A program made the translations under genes and the position numbers. The notes beneath the pieces are model-generated. The model ran no database searches. It was not told the DNA's origin and worked only from the letters and a program-made list of their open reading frames with translations. Positions 1 through 7,967 of a stretch of DNA of 42,100 bases are shown here, piece by piece (the first letter of the stretch is position 1; each line of letters starts with the position of its first letter). Source of the stretch: DASQHM01 sp035632095 (GTDB lineage: Bacteria > Pseudomonadota > Alphaproteobacteria > Ferrovibrionales > Ferrovibrionaceae); contig DASQHM010000241.1 in assembly GCA_035632095.1 (NCBI GenBank), forward strand, positions 1 to 42,100, read 5' to 3'.

Positions 1-483
1 AAGGAACAGAAACAGCGCCACCCCGATGCCGAGTCCGATCAGCGCCAGCCGATAGGCCGGATAGGCGACGCCCGGCAGCATCGGCACGCGGCCGGACAGC
101 AGCGCGGGCACCGGCATGTCGAGCGGCGTTGCGCCCCAGACGAAGCGCGCCAACTCGTTCATCAGCAGGATCAGGCCGAAAGTCGCCAGGACCTGGTCGA
201 GATGTTCGCGCCGGTAGAACGAGCCGAGCACCAGCCGCTCGACGCCCACGCCGACGGCGAAGATCGCCGGAAGCGCCAAGGCAATGGCGAGCGTGAGCGA
301 CCCGGTCCAGCGATAGAACGTGGCGGCGAAGCAGGCGCCGAGCATGTAGAGCGAGCCGTGCGCCAGGTTCACCAGGTTCATGATGCCGAGCACCAGGGTC
401 AGGCCCGATGCGAAGAGAAACAGCATCAGCCCGAACTGCAACCCGTTCAGGCACTGGGTCAGGACGAGGACCGGATCGCTCAT
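1..483 (-). CDS. Branched-chain amino acid-type ABC transporter permease (LivH family), 3' end cut by window
   Basis: An inner-membrane permease subunit of a HAAT-type importer, the class that carries branched-chain amino acids, amides or small aromatic acids. I translated 161 residues from an ATG at 483; the gene runs off the window start, so its C-terminus is missing. It opens with a hydrophobic segment followed by GLTLVLGIMNLVNLAHGSLY, the typical LivH N-terminal signature, and later shows FYRREHLDQVLATFGLILL, also characteristic of the family. The binding-protein gene lies just upstream on the same strand (28-base gap), so the two very likely form one operon with further transporter genes outside the window. 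The substrate cannot be read from the sequence; the divergent aromatic hydroxylase hints at an aromatic or related acid. Confidence 0.93.
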   Translation of the reverse strand, partial: MSDPVLVLTQCLNGLQFGLMLFLFASGLTLVLGIMNLVNLAHGSLYMLGACFAATFYRWTGSLTLAIALALPAIFAVGVGVERLVLGSFYRREHLDQVLATFGLILLMNELARFVWGATPLDMPVPALLSGRVPMLPGVAYPAYRLALIGLGIGVALFLFL

Positions 484-511
484 CGATCGCCGCGGCCCGC
501 CGGCCCGCCGG

Positions 512-1687
512 TCACTTCATGGGGCAATTCTGATGGTACGCATCCTGCTCGTCCTTGAGGATCAGGCCGCGGTTGGCCTCGTAAAGATGGCCGTCCTGGT
601 CCTTGACCACTTCCGTCGCATAGAAGTTCTCGATGGGCATGTGGTTGTTGTTGTAGCGGTAGGGTCCGCGGACGGAATCGTATCTGACCGTCGCCAGCGC
701 CTTGATGAAGGCGTCGCGATCCTCGACCTTGCCCTTGATCTCCCTCACCGCCGCGTCCAGCAGACGGACCGAGTCGTAGGCTTGCGCGGCGTAGACCGTC
801 GGATCGTGCTGGTACTTCTTGCGGTAGGCCGCCACGAAATGCTGGCTTGCCGGATTGTCGAGATCGACGGTCCAGAACGCGGCCGAACGCGCGCCGAGCG
901 CCACGTCGCCCACGGCCGGAAAGGTGCTAGGGTTGAACATGAAGCCGCTGTAGAGCGGGATCTGCTTCATCAGGCCCGCTTCCGCGTATTGCTTGGCGAA
1001 GGGCAGGGTGCCCGCGGCGGCGACGAAGGCGTAGACCGCATCGGGCTTTTCCGATGCGATCTTGGTGATTTCGGCCGAATAGTCCGGCTGATTGAATGCG
1101 GGGTAGATCTCGTCGACGATGGTGCCCTTGAATTTCGACTTGAAGCCGGCCATGGCGTCCTGCCCGGCCTGATAATTGGACGCGATCAGCACCACGCGCT
1201 TGATGCCGCGCTGCTGCATCAAGGCGCCGACCGCCGCATGCGGCTCGTCGTTCTGCCACGACGTCGAAAAGAAATAGGGCGAGCAGTCTTTTCCGGCGAT
1301 CTGCGACGGCCCGGCGTTGGAGCTCAGCATGATGGTCTTGGAATCCACCACGGCGCTGTAGAGACCCAGCATCACGTTCGAGTAGACGACGCCTGTCACC
1401 ACGTCGACCTGGTCCCGTTTGACCAGCTTTTCCGCGACCTGGCGCGCGACGTCGGGCTTCGCCTGGTCGTCGTTCTTGCTGATGTCGGCGGGCAAGCCGC
1501 CGATCACGCCGCCAAGCTCCTCCACGGCGAGAAAGAAGCCCTCGGTCTGGTGCACCCCGATCAGGCTTGCAGGCCCGGATAGCGTCGAGACATAACCGAT
1601 CTTGATTTTGTCGGCCGCCGTCGCGGCCGACAGCGAAAGCGCCAGAATTGTGCCTGCCAAAGCAGCGCCAAAGAATGCGGTGCGCAC
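512..1687 (-). CDS. ABC transporter substrate-binding protein, LivJ/LivK type
   Basis: Periplasmic binding protein (Peripla_BP_6 family) of a HAAT importer, 391 residues. I chose the GTG at 1687 because GGGGAGG sits five bases upstream and it puts a clean signal peptide at the N-terminus (hydrophobic run ending SAATAADKIK). A longer open frame back to 1795 would add an unlikely charged extension. The mature protein begins with KIGYVSTLSGPASLIG, the ligand-binding opening of this family, and continues with ADISKNDDQAKPDVARQVAEK and a second lobe. The matching permease follows 28 bases downstream. The ligand is unknown; members of this family often bind aromatic acids, amides or urea rather than leucine. 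The gene is transcribed away from the flavin hydroxylase at 1840, so the 150-base spacer should carry both promoters. Confidence 0.93.
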   Translation of the reverse strand: MRTAFFGAALAGTILALSLSAATAADKIKIGYVSTLSGPASLIGVHQTEGFFLAVEELGGVIGGLPADISKNDDQAKPDVARQVAEKLVKRDQVDVVTGVVYSNVMLGLYSAVVDSKTIMLSSNAGPSQIAGKDCSPYFFSTSWQNDEPHAAVGALMQQRGIKRVVLIASNYQAGQDAMAGFKSKFKGTIVDEIYPAFNQPDYSAEITKIASEKPDAVYAFVAAAGTLPFAKQYAEAGLMKQIPLYSGFMFNPSTFPAVGDVALGARSAAFWTVDLDNPASQHFVAAYRKKYQHDPTVYAAQAYDSVRLLDAAVREIKGKVEDRDAFIKALATVRYDSVRGPYRYNNNHMPIENFYATEVVKDQDGHLYEANRGLILKDEQDAYHQNCPMK

Positions 1688-1839
1688 GCTGACCTCCCCA
1701 TTTATTTTGCCAAGCGCAATCCCCCCGCGCCGGGTCTCTACCTTAATGCATGATCGGATAGAGTGCGACAGAGGATGATTCTTGGCGCGGTTCATGGCAT
1801 GACAACGGCGACATCGGTCTTGATGGGGATCCGCACATC

Positions 1840-3486
1840 GTGACGCGGCGTGAGGTGGAGACGAGCGTGCTGGTCGTCGGCGCAGGCCCGGTGGGGCTCA
1901 CGCTCGCGCTCGATCTGGCGCGGCGCGGGGTCGACGTGACGGTCGCCGAGCTGCGTCATCCGGGCGAGCCGCCGAGCGTCAAATGCAATCACGTGGCCGC
2001 ACGGTCTATGGAGATTTTCCGGCGCCTTGGCGTCGCCGCCAAATTGCGCGATGCCGGATTGCCGCCGGACTATCCGAACGACGTCGCCTATCGCACGACG
2101 ACCACGGGTATGGAGCTTTCGCGCATTCCGATCCCCTGTCGGCGGGATCGCTATTCGGCCAAGGTCGGTCCCGATACGTGGTGGCCGACGCCTGAGCCGC
2201 CGCACCGCATCAATCAGATTTTTCTCGAACCGGTGCTGTTCCGGCATGCGGCGACGCAATCGAAGCTGCGTATCGTCAACCGCGTTTCGGTGGACGACCT
2301 GACGCAAGATGCCGATTCGGTGAGCGCGGTCGTGCGCGACCTCGATTCCGGGGACGTCCGCATGATCCGCTGCCGCTATCTGGTCGGCTGCGACGGCGGG
2401 CGGTCGACCATACGCCGCTGCATCGGCGCCAATCTCGCGGGCACGGCAAACGTCCAGCGCGTGCAATCGACCTATATTCGAGCGCCGGACCTGCTCAGCG
2501 CTTTGACCGCACCGCCGGCATGGGCGACGTTTTCACTCAATCCGCGCCGCTCCGGAAATGTCTATGCCATCGACGGCCGCGAAACCTGGCTGATCCACAA
2601 TTACCTGCTGGACGACGAGGCCGATGCGGATGCCGTGGACCGGGATTGGGCGATCCGCACCATCCTCGGCGTGCCGCCGGAATTCCGCTACGAAGTCCTG
2701 AGCAAGGAGGATTGGGTCGGGCGCCGGCTCATCGCCGACAAGTTCCGTGACCGTCGGGTGTTTCTCTGCGGCGACGCGGCGCATATTTGGGTTCCGTTCG
2801 CGGGCTACGGCATGAACGCCGGAATTGCCGACGCTGGCGACCTCGCATGGTTGCTCGCGGCCGATTTGGACGGCTGGGCCGGGGAGCGAGCACTCGATGC
2901 CTATGAGGCGGAACGACTGCCGATCACCGAGCAGGTCTCGCACTTCGCCATGAACCATGCGCAAGCGCTGGCGCGGCAGCGAAGCGCCGTGTCCCTTGAG
3001 ATCGAACAACCGGGTCCGGAAGGCGACGCCGTCCGCGCCGCCACGGGCAAGGCGCTCTACGACCTGAACGTGCAGCAGTATTGCTGCGGCGGCCTGAACT
3101 TCGGTTACTACTACGATGCCTCGCCGATCATCGCCTACGACGGCGAAGCGCCGCCGCCCTACAGCATGGCCACGTTCACGCCGTCCACAGTGCCGGGTTG
3201 CCGAACGCCGCACATTTGGCTCAAGGACGGCCGCTCGCTCTATGATGCGCTCGGGCCGGACTACACGCTGTTGCGCTTCGATGCGTCGCTCCCGGTCGAC
3301 GGCGTGATCGGTGCCGCGCGGGAGCGCGGCGTCCCGCTTGCCCTCGTCGATGTCGAGCCGCGCGACGAAAAGACTCCCTACGATCGCCCGCTGGTCTTGT
3401 CGCGACCCGACCAGCACGTGGCCTGGCGCGGCACGCAAGAGCCATCCAATTCGCTCGCCTTGATCGACCGTATTCGGGGCGCGTGA
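1840..3486 (+). CDS. FAD-dependent aromatic monooxygenase (PheA/TfdB-like hydroxylase)
   Basis: A group A flavoprotein hydroxylase expected to put an oxygen atom on an aromatic or polyketide-like ring using NAD(P)H and O2. The 548-residue product shows all three FAD motifs: GAGPVG at 14-19 (Rossmann loop), a DG motif in LVGCDGGRSTIRR near 181-193, and GDAAHIWVPFAGYGMNAG near 311-328, where the GD pair binds the ribityl chain. The C-terminal 140 residues match the position of the thioredoxin-like domain found in phenol hydroxylases. The start is a GTG at 1840; upstream ATG 1823 is out of frame and stops at once. The length is normal for the family. The gene diverges from the Liv-type transporter, which suggests uptake and attack of the same compound, but the substrate is unknown. 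Confidence 0.9.
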   Translation: MTRREVETSVLVVGAGPVGLTLALDLARRGVDVTVAELRHPGEPPSVKCNHVAARSMEIFRRLGVAAKLRDAGLPPDYPNDVAYRTTTTGMELSRIPIPCRRDRYSAKVGPDTWWPTPEPPHRINQIFLEPVLFRHAATQSKLRIVNRVSVDDLTQDADSVSAVVRDLDSGDVRMIRCRYLVGCDGGRSTIRRCIGANLAGTANVQRVQSTYIRAPDLLSALTAPPAWATFSLNPRRSGNVYAIDGRETWLIHNYLLDDEADADAVDRDWAIRTILGVPPEFRYEVLSKEDWVGRRLIADKFRDRRVFLCGDAAHIWVPFAGYGMNAGIADAGDLAWLLAADLDGWAGERALDAYEAERLPITEQVSHFAMNHAQALARQRSAVSLEIEQPGPEGDAVRAATGKALYDLNVQQYCCGGLNFGYYYDASPIIAYDGEAPPPYSMATFTPSTVPGCRTPHIWLKDGRSLYDALGPDYTLLRFDASLPVDGVIGAARERGVPLALVDVEPRDEKTPYDRPLVLSRPDQHVAWRGTQEPSNSLALIDRIRGA

Positions 3487-3834
3487 GGCGGCACCGCGCG
3501 ACTCGGCGCCGTGAAATGCACAATCGTGAACGATCCGCGGCGCGCCCGATCTCCGGTCCGGAGCCGGTTTGAGCGCACCGGCCGGGCGCTCTCGTCGGCA
3601 TCCGGATAAGTGCCGGCAGCGCGTTGCCGACCAACCGCAGCATCGAAGTCTTTGAAGCATTGCGAGTCGATTGCGGACCGTCTGCCCAGCCCTGGTCAAC
3701 CGTCCGGCAACCGCAAGATGAAGGCGGCGATACTAGAAATTCCGAAAGACTCTCTCCAAAAGCGAGAATTTGGCATTGATGAAGGCCCAATCTAGGTTGC
3801 TTTTTCTCCGCGACCTAAACTTTGGGAGGTCTCC
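3487..3834. other. Intergenic stretch without a recognisable gene
   Basis: These 348 bases separate the hydroxylase from the GNAT-like gene. Short open frames occur on both strands, but their translations are arginine/serine-rich and resemble no family. The last 110 bases are richer in A and T than the rest and end in GGGAGG five bases before the next ATG, so a promoter for that gene probably lies here. I see no convincing -35/-10 pair, terminator or RNA gene. Confidence 0.5.
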
Positions 3835-4542
3835 ATGCATATGCCGCGACACATTCCCTGGCAGGATCGAAACGATCTCGTCGGCAACGTCTTTCGCTTC
3901 ATCGGCGCGGAACTCTTGAAGCAGGATACGTATGCCACCATCGAATTCGACTTCCGGCAGCGCGAATCCCTGCTTTCGGGCCTTGAAGGTTGGATCGACC
4001 GTGGCCAACCCATCTTCGATCCCGACTGTAACACGCTCGACAAGCGCAATGCCTTTTGGGTGGTCGGGCGTGAACTACACGGAGGCGGCATCGTCTGCTG
4101 CAATTCCGTGCGGATCTATTCCGACGCGCGTTTGGCGGATCTCTTTATCGACAATCGCCTGATCTACGACGGCACGAAGCCGCCCGGACCGCACAATGTG
4201 ACGTTGCGCATGCACGAAGCCGACCACGTCTTCGGCAATCTGGCGTATATCGGTGGCGGGTGGGTGCGGCCGGATTTCCGCGGCCGCCACATTCCGGCGC
4301 TGTTGATGGCGCTGTCGCAGGCCATAATCCTGCAGGACTATTCGGCTGACTACAGCTTCGGCTTTGTCCACCATCACGACGCCGAGCGCGGCCTGCCGAT
4401 CAGGAGCTATCACTTTCACCACACCCATCGCGGCGTGGCATGGCAATGGCCGGGCCGGGGCCAGCTCGATCTCTGGCTGCTCTACAACACCTATGAGGAC
4501 ATTCGCGAAGAGCTTGGGCTGTTCTTGCCCTTGGCGGCATAG
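3835..4542 (+). CDS. Uncharacterised protein, possibly GNAT-fold acyltransferase
   Basis: I do not recognise this 235-residue protein with certainty. It starts at ATG 3835 with GGGAGG five bases upstream (a second ATG two codons on is possible). The middle part has strand-helix patterning with GGGWVRPDFRGRHIPALLM at about residues 140-158. This resembles motif A of GNAT N-acetyltransferases, in which an arginine/glycine loop binds the acyl-CoA pyrophosphate. The next stretch is unusually rich in histidine and aromatic residues (VHHHDAERG, YHFHHTHRG). There is no signal peptide or membrane segment, so it is probably cytoplasmic. It converges on the PAS-like gene. An acyl-homoserine-lactone-synthase-like or GNAT enzyme is the best guess; the substrate is unknown. 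Confidence 0.7.
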   Translation: MHMPRHIPWQDRNDLVGNVFRFIGAELLKQDTYATIEFDFRQRESLLSGLEGWIDRGQPIFDPDCNTLDKRNAFWVVGRELHGGGIVCCNSVRIYSDARLADLFIDNRLIYDGTKPPGPHNVTLRMHEADHVFGNLAYIGGGWVRPDFRGRHIPALLMALSQAIILQDYSADYSFGFVHHHDAERGLPIRSYHFHHTHRGVAWQWPGRGQLDLWLLYNTYEDIREELGLFLPLAA

Positions 4543-4596
4543 CGGTGGATCGAAGCCGGGGGCTTTGCGCCGGCGGCATCGCCGCCGGCCGCCCGG

Positions 4597-5100
4597 TCAT
4601 TGCCGGTAGGGCGGCGGAAACGCCGTCGAAACCGACGTCGTGATCAAGGCGGTGACTTTGCCGTGCTCTTTCATGGGCAGGATCAGCCGGTCGTAATCGA
4701 CAAAGGTATGGTCCAGGGCGGCCGAGACGCGATGGTAGGCGATATCGCGGTCCTGCACGGCGGCGGCAAGCGGCTCGGCGACGGCGTTGGCATACGCCAG
4801 ATCCGGAATCTGCCCGATGGTCCTGCCGAGAAAACTTTTGTTGCCGTAGACGCCGAACCCGCCGCCGAACCAGGCGAAGATCCAGCCGAGCGGATTGTCG
4901 CCTTCGACCAGGATCATGGTCGACGAGCGCAACAGTATGCCCGGACGATGGAAGATCGGATGCACGGTCTCGGAGTAGTCGAAGCATCCGTCGCCGTCAC
5001 AGATACGGTGCCATTCGCGCAAGGCAGACCGCAGCATCGGATGACGAAGGTCATCCAGACGATGCCGAACAATTTCCGGCCGAATAAGCGTTGCGCTCAT
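4597..5100 (-). CDS. PAS-domain-like protein of unknown function
   Basis: A 167-residue soluble protein from ATG 5100, with an A/G-rich ribosome site (AGGGGG) about ten bases upstream. The N-terminal half reads like the short stand-alone PAS proteins of alphaproteobacteria: LRSALREWHRICDGDGCFDY, then a predicted sensor core with a hydrophobic strand ending MILVEGDNPLGWIFAWFGGG. The remainder (DLAYANAVAEPLAAAVQ, HRVSAALDHTFVDYDRLILP) fits the later PAS strands. In this group the conserved YDRLILP-type strand usually closes the domain. No output domain such as a kinase or GGDEF is attached, so it may act through a partner or be a ligand carrier. It converges with the GNAT-like gene (54-base gap) and lies downstream of the nitroreductase. 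Confidence 0.7.
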   Translation of the reverse strand: MSATLIRPEIVRHRLDDLRHPMLRSALREWHRICDGDGCFDYSETVHPIFHRPGILLRSSTMILVEGDNPLGWIFAWFGGGFGVYGNKSFLGRTIGQIPDLAYANAVAEPLAAAVQDRDIAYHRVSAALDHTFVDYDRLILPMKEHGKVTALITTSVSTAFPPPYRQ

Positions 5101-5255
5101 ATCTGGCGCCCCCTGCGCCGAAGCAACTCGCGACCCCGGAAAGTACGACGCTGTAGGGCCTGGGAGCCACCGACGAAGGCTTGCCTAAAGGCATGTCAGC
5201 ACAACTATCAAACGCAGCGGGCGAACATGCGAGCCGGCCTGGCGCCAACCTGGCG

Positions 5256-5981
5256 CTATTCATCAATCCGGGTCACGGCGTCTTCGATGGACGCGCGGCT
5301 GGTGCGGAAGCGGTTGGCGGGGTGGCTTGCGTCTTCAAAGCCGAACGAGATGCCGCACACCATCATGCGGTCGTCGCCGAGGCCGAAATGCGCGCGGACG
5401 AACTTTGAATGCCGGGCGAGCGCCGCCTGCGCGATCGTCGCCACCCCCATGCTTTGGGCGGCCAGCACGAAATTGCCGACGTATGAGCCGCAGTCGACCG
5501 CGCCGTAGACGCCGAGCGCTTCGTCGGTGGTGATGATTGCGACATGGGGCGCGCCGAACAGCCGGAAATTCTCCATGGCTTGCCGTCCGCCCGCCGCGCG
5601 ATCGCCGCGGGCGACCCCGACCGCTTCGTAAAGCTGGAACCCGCACGTGCGTCGCCGCTCCAAATAGATGCCCCGGTACTCGCGGGGGAACGGGAAATCC
5701 GGCTCGCTTTCATGCTCCGCTGCGTGACGATAGAGCGCGACGCGGAATCTTTCGGTGGCTTGACCGCTGGTGACCACGACCTGCCACGGTTGCGAGTTGC
5801 ACCACGACGCAGTGCGCTGCGCCAGGCCCAGAATGCGGGTGATTACCGGCTGCGGCACCGGATCGGGGCGGAAGCCGCGGCAGCTAAAGCGGCTGTCCAG
5901 GAGCGCCGCGAGCGCTTTTGTTGCCGGCGTGTCCCAGTCGGAAACTTCGCCCGATGCGGTTTGGCCCGCGTTCAATGCCAT
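5256..5981 (-). CDS. Nitroreductase family protein
   Basis: A 241-residue FMN-dependent oxidoreductase of the nitroreductase superfamily, reducing nitro-aromatics, quinones or related compounds with NAD(P)H. RFSCRGFRPDPVPQPVITRI near residues 31-50 is the family N-terminal motif; the arginines contact FMN phosphate. AQRTASWCNSQPWQVVV supplies the S/N-Q-P-W motif of the FMN site, and GAVDCGSYVGNFVLAAQSMG plus the C-terminal MMVCGISFGFED complete the fold. AGGTGA lies just before ATG 5981. The gene is on the minus strand, upstream of the PAS-like gene with a 155-base gap, and diverges from the crotonase remnant at 6089. The physiological substrate is unknown. Confidence 0.92.
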   Translation of the reverse strand: MALNAGQTASGEVSDWDTPATKALAALLDSRFSCRGFRPDPVPQPVITRILGLAQRTASWCNSQPWQVVVTSGQATERFRVALYRHAAEHESEPDFPFPREYRGIYLERRRTCGFQLYEAVGVARGDRAAGGRQAMENFRLFGAPHVAIITTDEALGVYGAVDCGSYVGNFVLAAQSMGVATIAQAALARHSKFVRAHFGLGDDRMMVCGISFGFEDASHPANRFRTSRASIEDAVTRIDE

Positions 5982-6088
5982 AGGTCACCTGCCATGATCG
6001 ACTCCCACCGGCGAATTGGCCAGAATGTCATTGTGCCAGCGGGCGCGAGCGCCGTCATTTGCCGCGTCATCATTCAGGGGAGGCTGCC

Positions 6089-6235
6089 ATGCCGGGCTTC
6101 ACGACGATCCGATGCGGGGATCCGGCGGACGCGATCGCCCCGATCATGATGCACCGCCCCGAAGCGCGCAGTGCGCAGAACATCGAGATGACGTACGAGC
6201 TGAACGCGGCCATCGACCGCGCCGCCGCGGAATAG
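6089..6235 (+). pseudogene. Remnant of an enoyl-CoA hydratase/isomerase (crotonase) gene
   Basis: A 48-codon frame starts at ATG 6089 behind a good ribosome site (AGGGGAGG at 6076-6083) and ends at TAG 6233. Its translation contains HRPEARSAQNIEMTYELNAA, which matches the N-terminal motif of crotonases (usually NRPEARNAQ...MxxELxxAFD), where the first strand leads into helix 1. The strand before the motif (CGDPADAIAPIMM) is degraded compared with the usual VATITLNRPE. The rest of a normal 250-290 residue enzyme, including the oxyanion-hole and GG loops, is absent, and an unrelated gene starts 13 bases later. I read it as a truncated, dead gene; a short expressed peptide cannot be excluded. 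Confidence 0.75.
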
Positions 6236-6248
6236 ACCGGGCGCCGCC

Positions 6249-6722
6249 ATGAGCGCCGGTGTTCAGGATCCGGACGACTTGGCTCGCATCAAAGCGTGGT
6301 TCGACCGGCTGGGCCAATGCGTGCGGGCGGTGAATTATGCGGCAGCCCGCCCGCTCTTCGCCGAACACTTGATCGCCTTCGGCACGTTCGAGGACTTCGT
6401 CGTCGGGCGCGATGAGGTGGAACAAGCGCAATGGCGCAACGTGTGGCCGGTCATCGCCGGTTTTCGCTGGCGGCTGGATCAGGCGCGCGGCATCGTTTCC
6501 GCCGACCGCCTGACCGCGATCGGCATGGCGGTGTTTGATTCAACCGGCTATCGCGAGGACGGCAGCGCCTATGACCGGCCGGGTCGCGCCACGGTCGCGT
6601 TTTCGCGCCGCGCCATCGGCCAAGACTGGCTGGCCGACCACACGCACATGTCGCTGTTCCGCGGCGTGCCGGGCCGTTCGTTCGGACCCCGGCCGTCAGC
6701 CGGCCCGCCGCGCGGAAACTGA
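6249..6722 (+). CDS. SnoaL-like / NTF2-fold protein (DUF4440-type)
   Basis: A 157-residue protein from ATG 6249. Helix DLARIKAWFDRLGQCVRAVN is followed by FAEHLIAFGTFEDFVVGRDE, a tryptophan-rich strand set (WPVIAGFRWRLDQARGIV), and a closing strand with DWLADHTHMSLFRG. This order is that of the SnoaL-like/ketosteroid-isomerase NTF2 cone fold, and the terminal WLADHTHMSLFR resembles the end of DUF4440-type proteins. Such proteins bind or isomerise small hydrophobic compounds. No signal peptide is present. No clear ribosome site precedes the ATG, which lies only 13 bases after the crotonase remnant, so it may once have been translated in coupling with that gene. The actual role is unknown. Confidence 0.8.
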   Translation: MSAGVQDPDDLARIKAWFDRLGQCVRAVNYAAARPLFAEHLIAFGTFEDFVVGRDEVEQAQWRNVWPVIAGFRWRLDQARGIVSADRLTAIGMAVFDSTGYREDGSAYDRPGRATVAFSRRAIGQDWLADHTHMSLFRGVPGRSFGPRPSAGPPRGN

Positions 6723-6750
6723 GAATCCCGTGACCCGCGGCGCCCCTTGC

Positions 6751-6762
6751 ATTGGTATCAAT
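6751..6762. promoter_or_regulatory. Candidate GntR/FCD-type operator ahead of the TRAP operon
   Basis: ATTGGTATCAAT is a 12-base near-palindrome: arms ATTG/CAAT around a TA centre, 10 of 12 positions symmetric. It lies about 100 bases before dctP in the only AT-rich part of the 138-base spacer, next to a second small inverted repeat (CAATTGTAATTG, 6759-6770). FCD-domain GntR regulators of TRAP and sugar-acid operons often bind ATNGTATACNAT-like sites. No GntR gene is in the window, so the assignment is inference. Confidence 0.35.
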
Positions 6763-6860
6763 TGTAATTGTTGGGTACCCCGACTTCCGGCAAACTGGCG
6801 ATAGTTTCTACAATCAACGAGGGCGGTGCGGCCGCCCCAGACCTCAAGGGAGGATCCTCC

Positions 6861-7874
6861 ATGAAATCGCTCGCGCTTGCGCTGTTCCTCGCCACTGCCG
6901 CCGCGGCGCCGACGATGGCGCAGGACAAGGAAGTTCAGCTCAAGATTTCGCTGTGGATTCCGCCGGCCCATCCCTTGGTGCCGGCGACGCAAGCCTGGGC
7001 CGCCGACATCGAAAAGGAATCGGGCGGCACCATCAAGTCCGTGGTGTTCCCCTCCGAGCAACTCGGCAAGGCGTTCGATCACTACGACATGGCGCGCGAC
7101 GGCATCGCCGACGTGACCTACGTCAACCCCGGATACCAGCCGGGCCGTTTCCCGATCATCGCCGCGGCGCAAATCCCGTTCACCTTCGGCGACGGACGCA
7201 AGGGCATCGAGGCGATCGACGATTGGTATCGCAAATACGCGCCGACGGAAATGAAGGACACCCATTTCTGCTTCGCCTTCATTCACGATCCGGGCGCGAT
7301 CCACGGGCGGGTCAAGATCATGGTGCCGGACGACCTGAAGGGCGTGAAGGTCCGCCCGGCGCAGAGCACCATCGGCCAGCTCGTCACCATGTTGGGCGGC
7401 ACCAATGTGCAAGCCTCCGCGCCCGAGGCCCGCGACATGCTCGAGCGCGGCGTCGCCGACGTCATCACCTTTCCCTGGCAGTCGCTGTTCCTGTTCGGCA
7501 TCGACAAGGTCGTGAAGTACCACATGGACGTGCCGCTCTACACCACGGCTTTCGTCTACGTGATGAACAAGGCCAAGTACGACGGCATGTCGGCGAACCA
7601 GAAGAAGATCATCGATTCCCACTGCACCAGGGACTGGGCGGAGAAGGTCGCCGGTCCTTGGGCCGATTATGAGGCCGCCGGCCGCACCAAGATGAAGGAG
7701 ACCGCCGGCCACGACGTGTATCCGCTCACGGCCGAACAGCTCGCGCTCTGGAAGAAGACCGTCGAGCCGCTGCAGAAGAGCTGGGCTGAGGCGGTTTCCA
7801 AGGCGGGCGAGGACCCGAATGCCGTCATGGCCGGGCTGAAGGCCGACCTGGCGAAATACGGCGCGGGCTACTGA
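6861..7874 (+). CDS. dctP: TRAP transporter periplasmic substrate-binding protein (DctP family)
   Basis: The extracytoplasmic solute receptor of a TRAP importer, 337 residues. ATG 6861 follows AAGGGAGG at eight bases and gives a signal peptide (MKSLALALFLATAAAAPTMA, cleavage near AQ-DKE). The mature part has LKISLWIPPAHPLVPATQAW, the opening typical of DctP proteins that bind carboxylates. It continues with a GVKVRPAQSTIGQLVTMLGG stretch, which in this family carries the arginine that holds the substrate carboxylate (R of VRPAQ), and GVADVITFPWQSLFLF in the hinge. Small and large permease genes follow, making a complete three-component system driven by the sodium or proton gradient. The ligand is probably an organic acid. 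A hairpin after the stop codon probably keeps this mRNA section abundant. Confidence 0.94.
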   Translation: MKSLALALFLATAAAAPTMAQDKEVQLKISLWIPPAHPLVPATQAWAADIEKESGGTIKSVVFPSEQLGKAFDHYDMARDGIADVTYVNPGYQPGRFPIIAAAQIPFTFGDGRKGIEAIDDWYRKYAPTEMKDTHFCFAFIHDPGAIHGRVKIMVPDDLKGVKVRPAQSTIGQLVTMLGGTNVQASAPEARDMLERGVADVITFPWQSLFLFGIDKVVKYHMDVPLYTTAFVYVMNKAKYDGMSANQKKIIDSHCTRDWAEKVAGPWADYEAAGRTKMKETAGHDVYPLTAEQLALWKKTVEPLQKSWAEAVSKAGEDPNAVMAGLKADLAKYGAGY

Positions 7875-7900
7875 GCGGCCGGCAGGTCCCGCGGGCGCAC

Positions 7901-7931
7901 GATCCGGAAACCTGAACGGCGTTTCCGGATC
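7901..7931 (+). promoter_or_regulatory. Intergenic mRNA hairpin between dctP and dctQ
   Basis: GATCCGGAAAC at 7901-7911 and GTTTCCGGATC at 7921-7931 are perfect 11-base inverted repeats around a 9-base loop. No T-run follows, so it is not a classical terminator. In binding-protein operons such stem-loops stop 3' decay or attenuate read-through, raising the receptor above the membrane subunits. That role is inferred from position. Confidence 0.75.
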
Positions 7932-7967
7932 GCCGGCGGCCTGCATCGGGAGCGAAGGAGCGGAACC

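Noticed and set aside
3610..3795. A 61-codon frame in the spacer after the hydroxylase.
   Set aside because: No ribosome site, no family resemblance, and it overlaps the likely promoter of the next gene.
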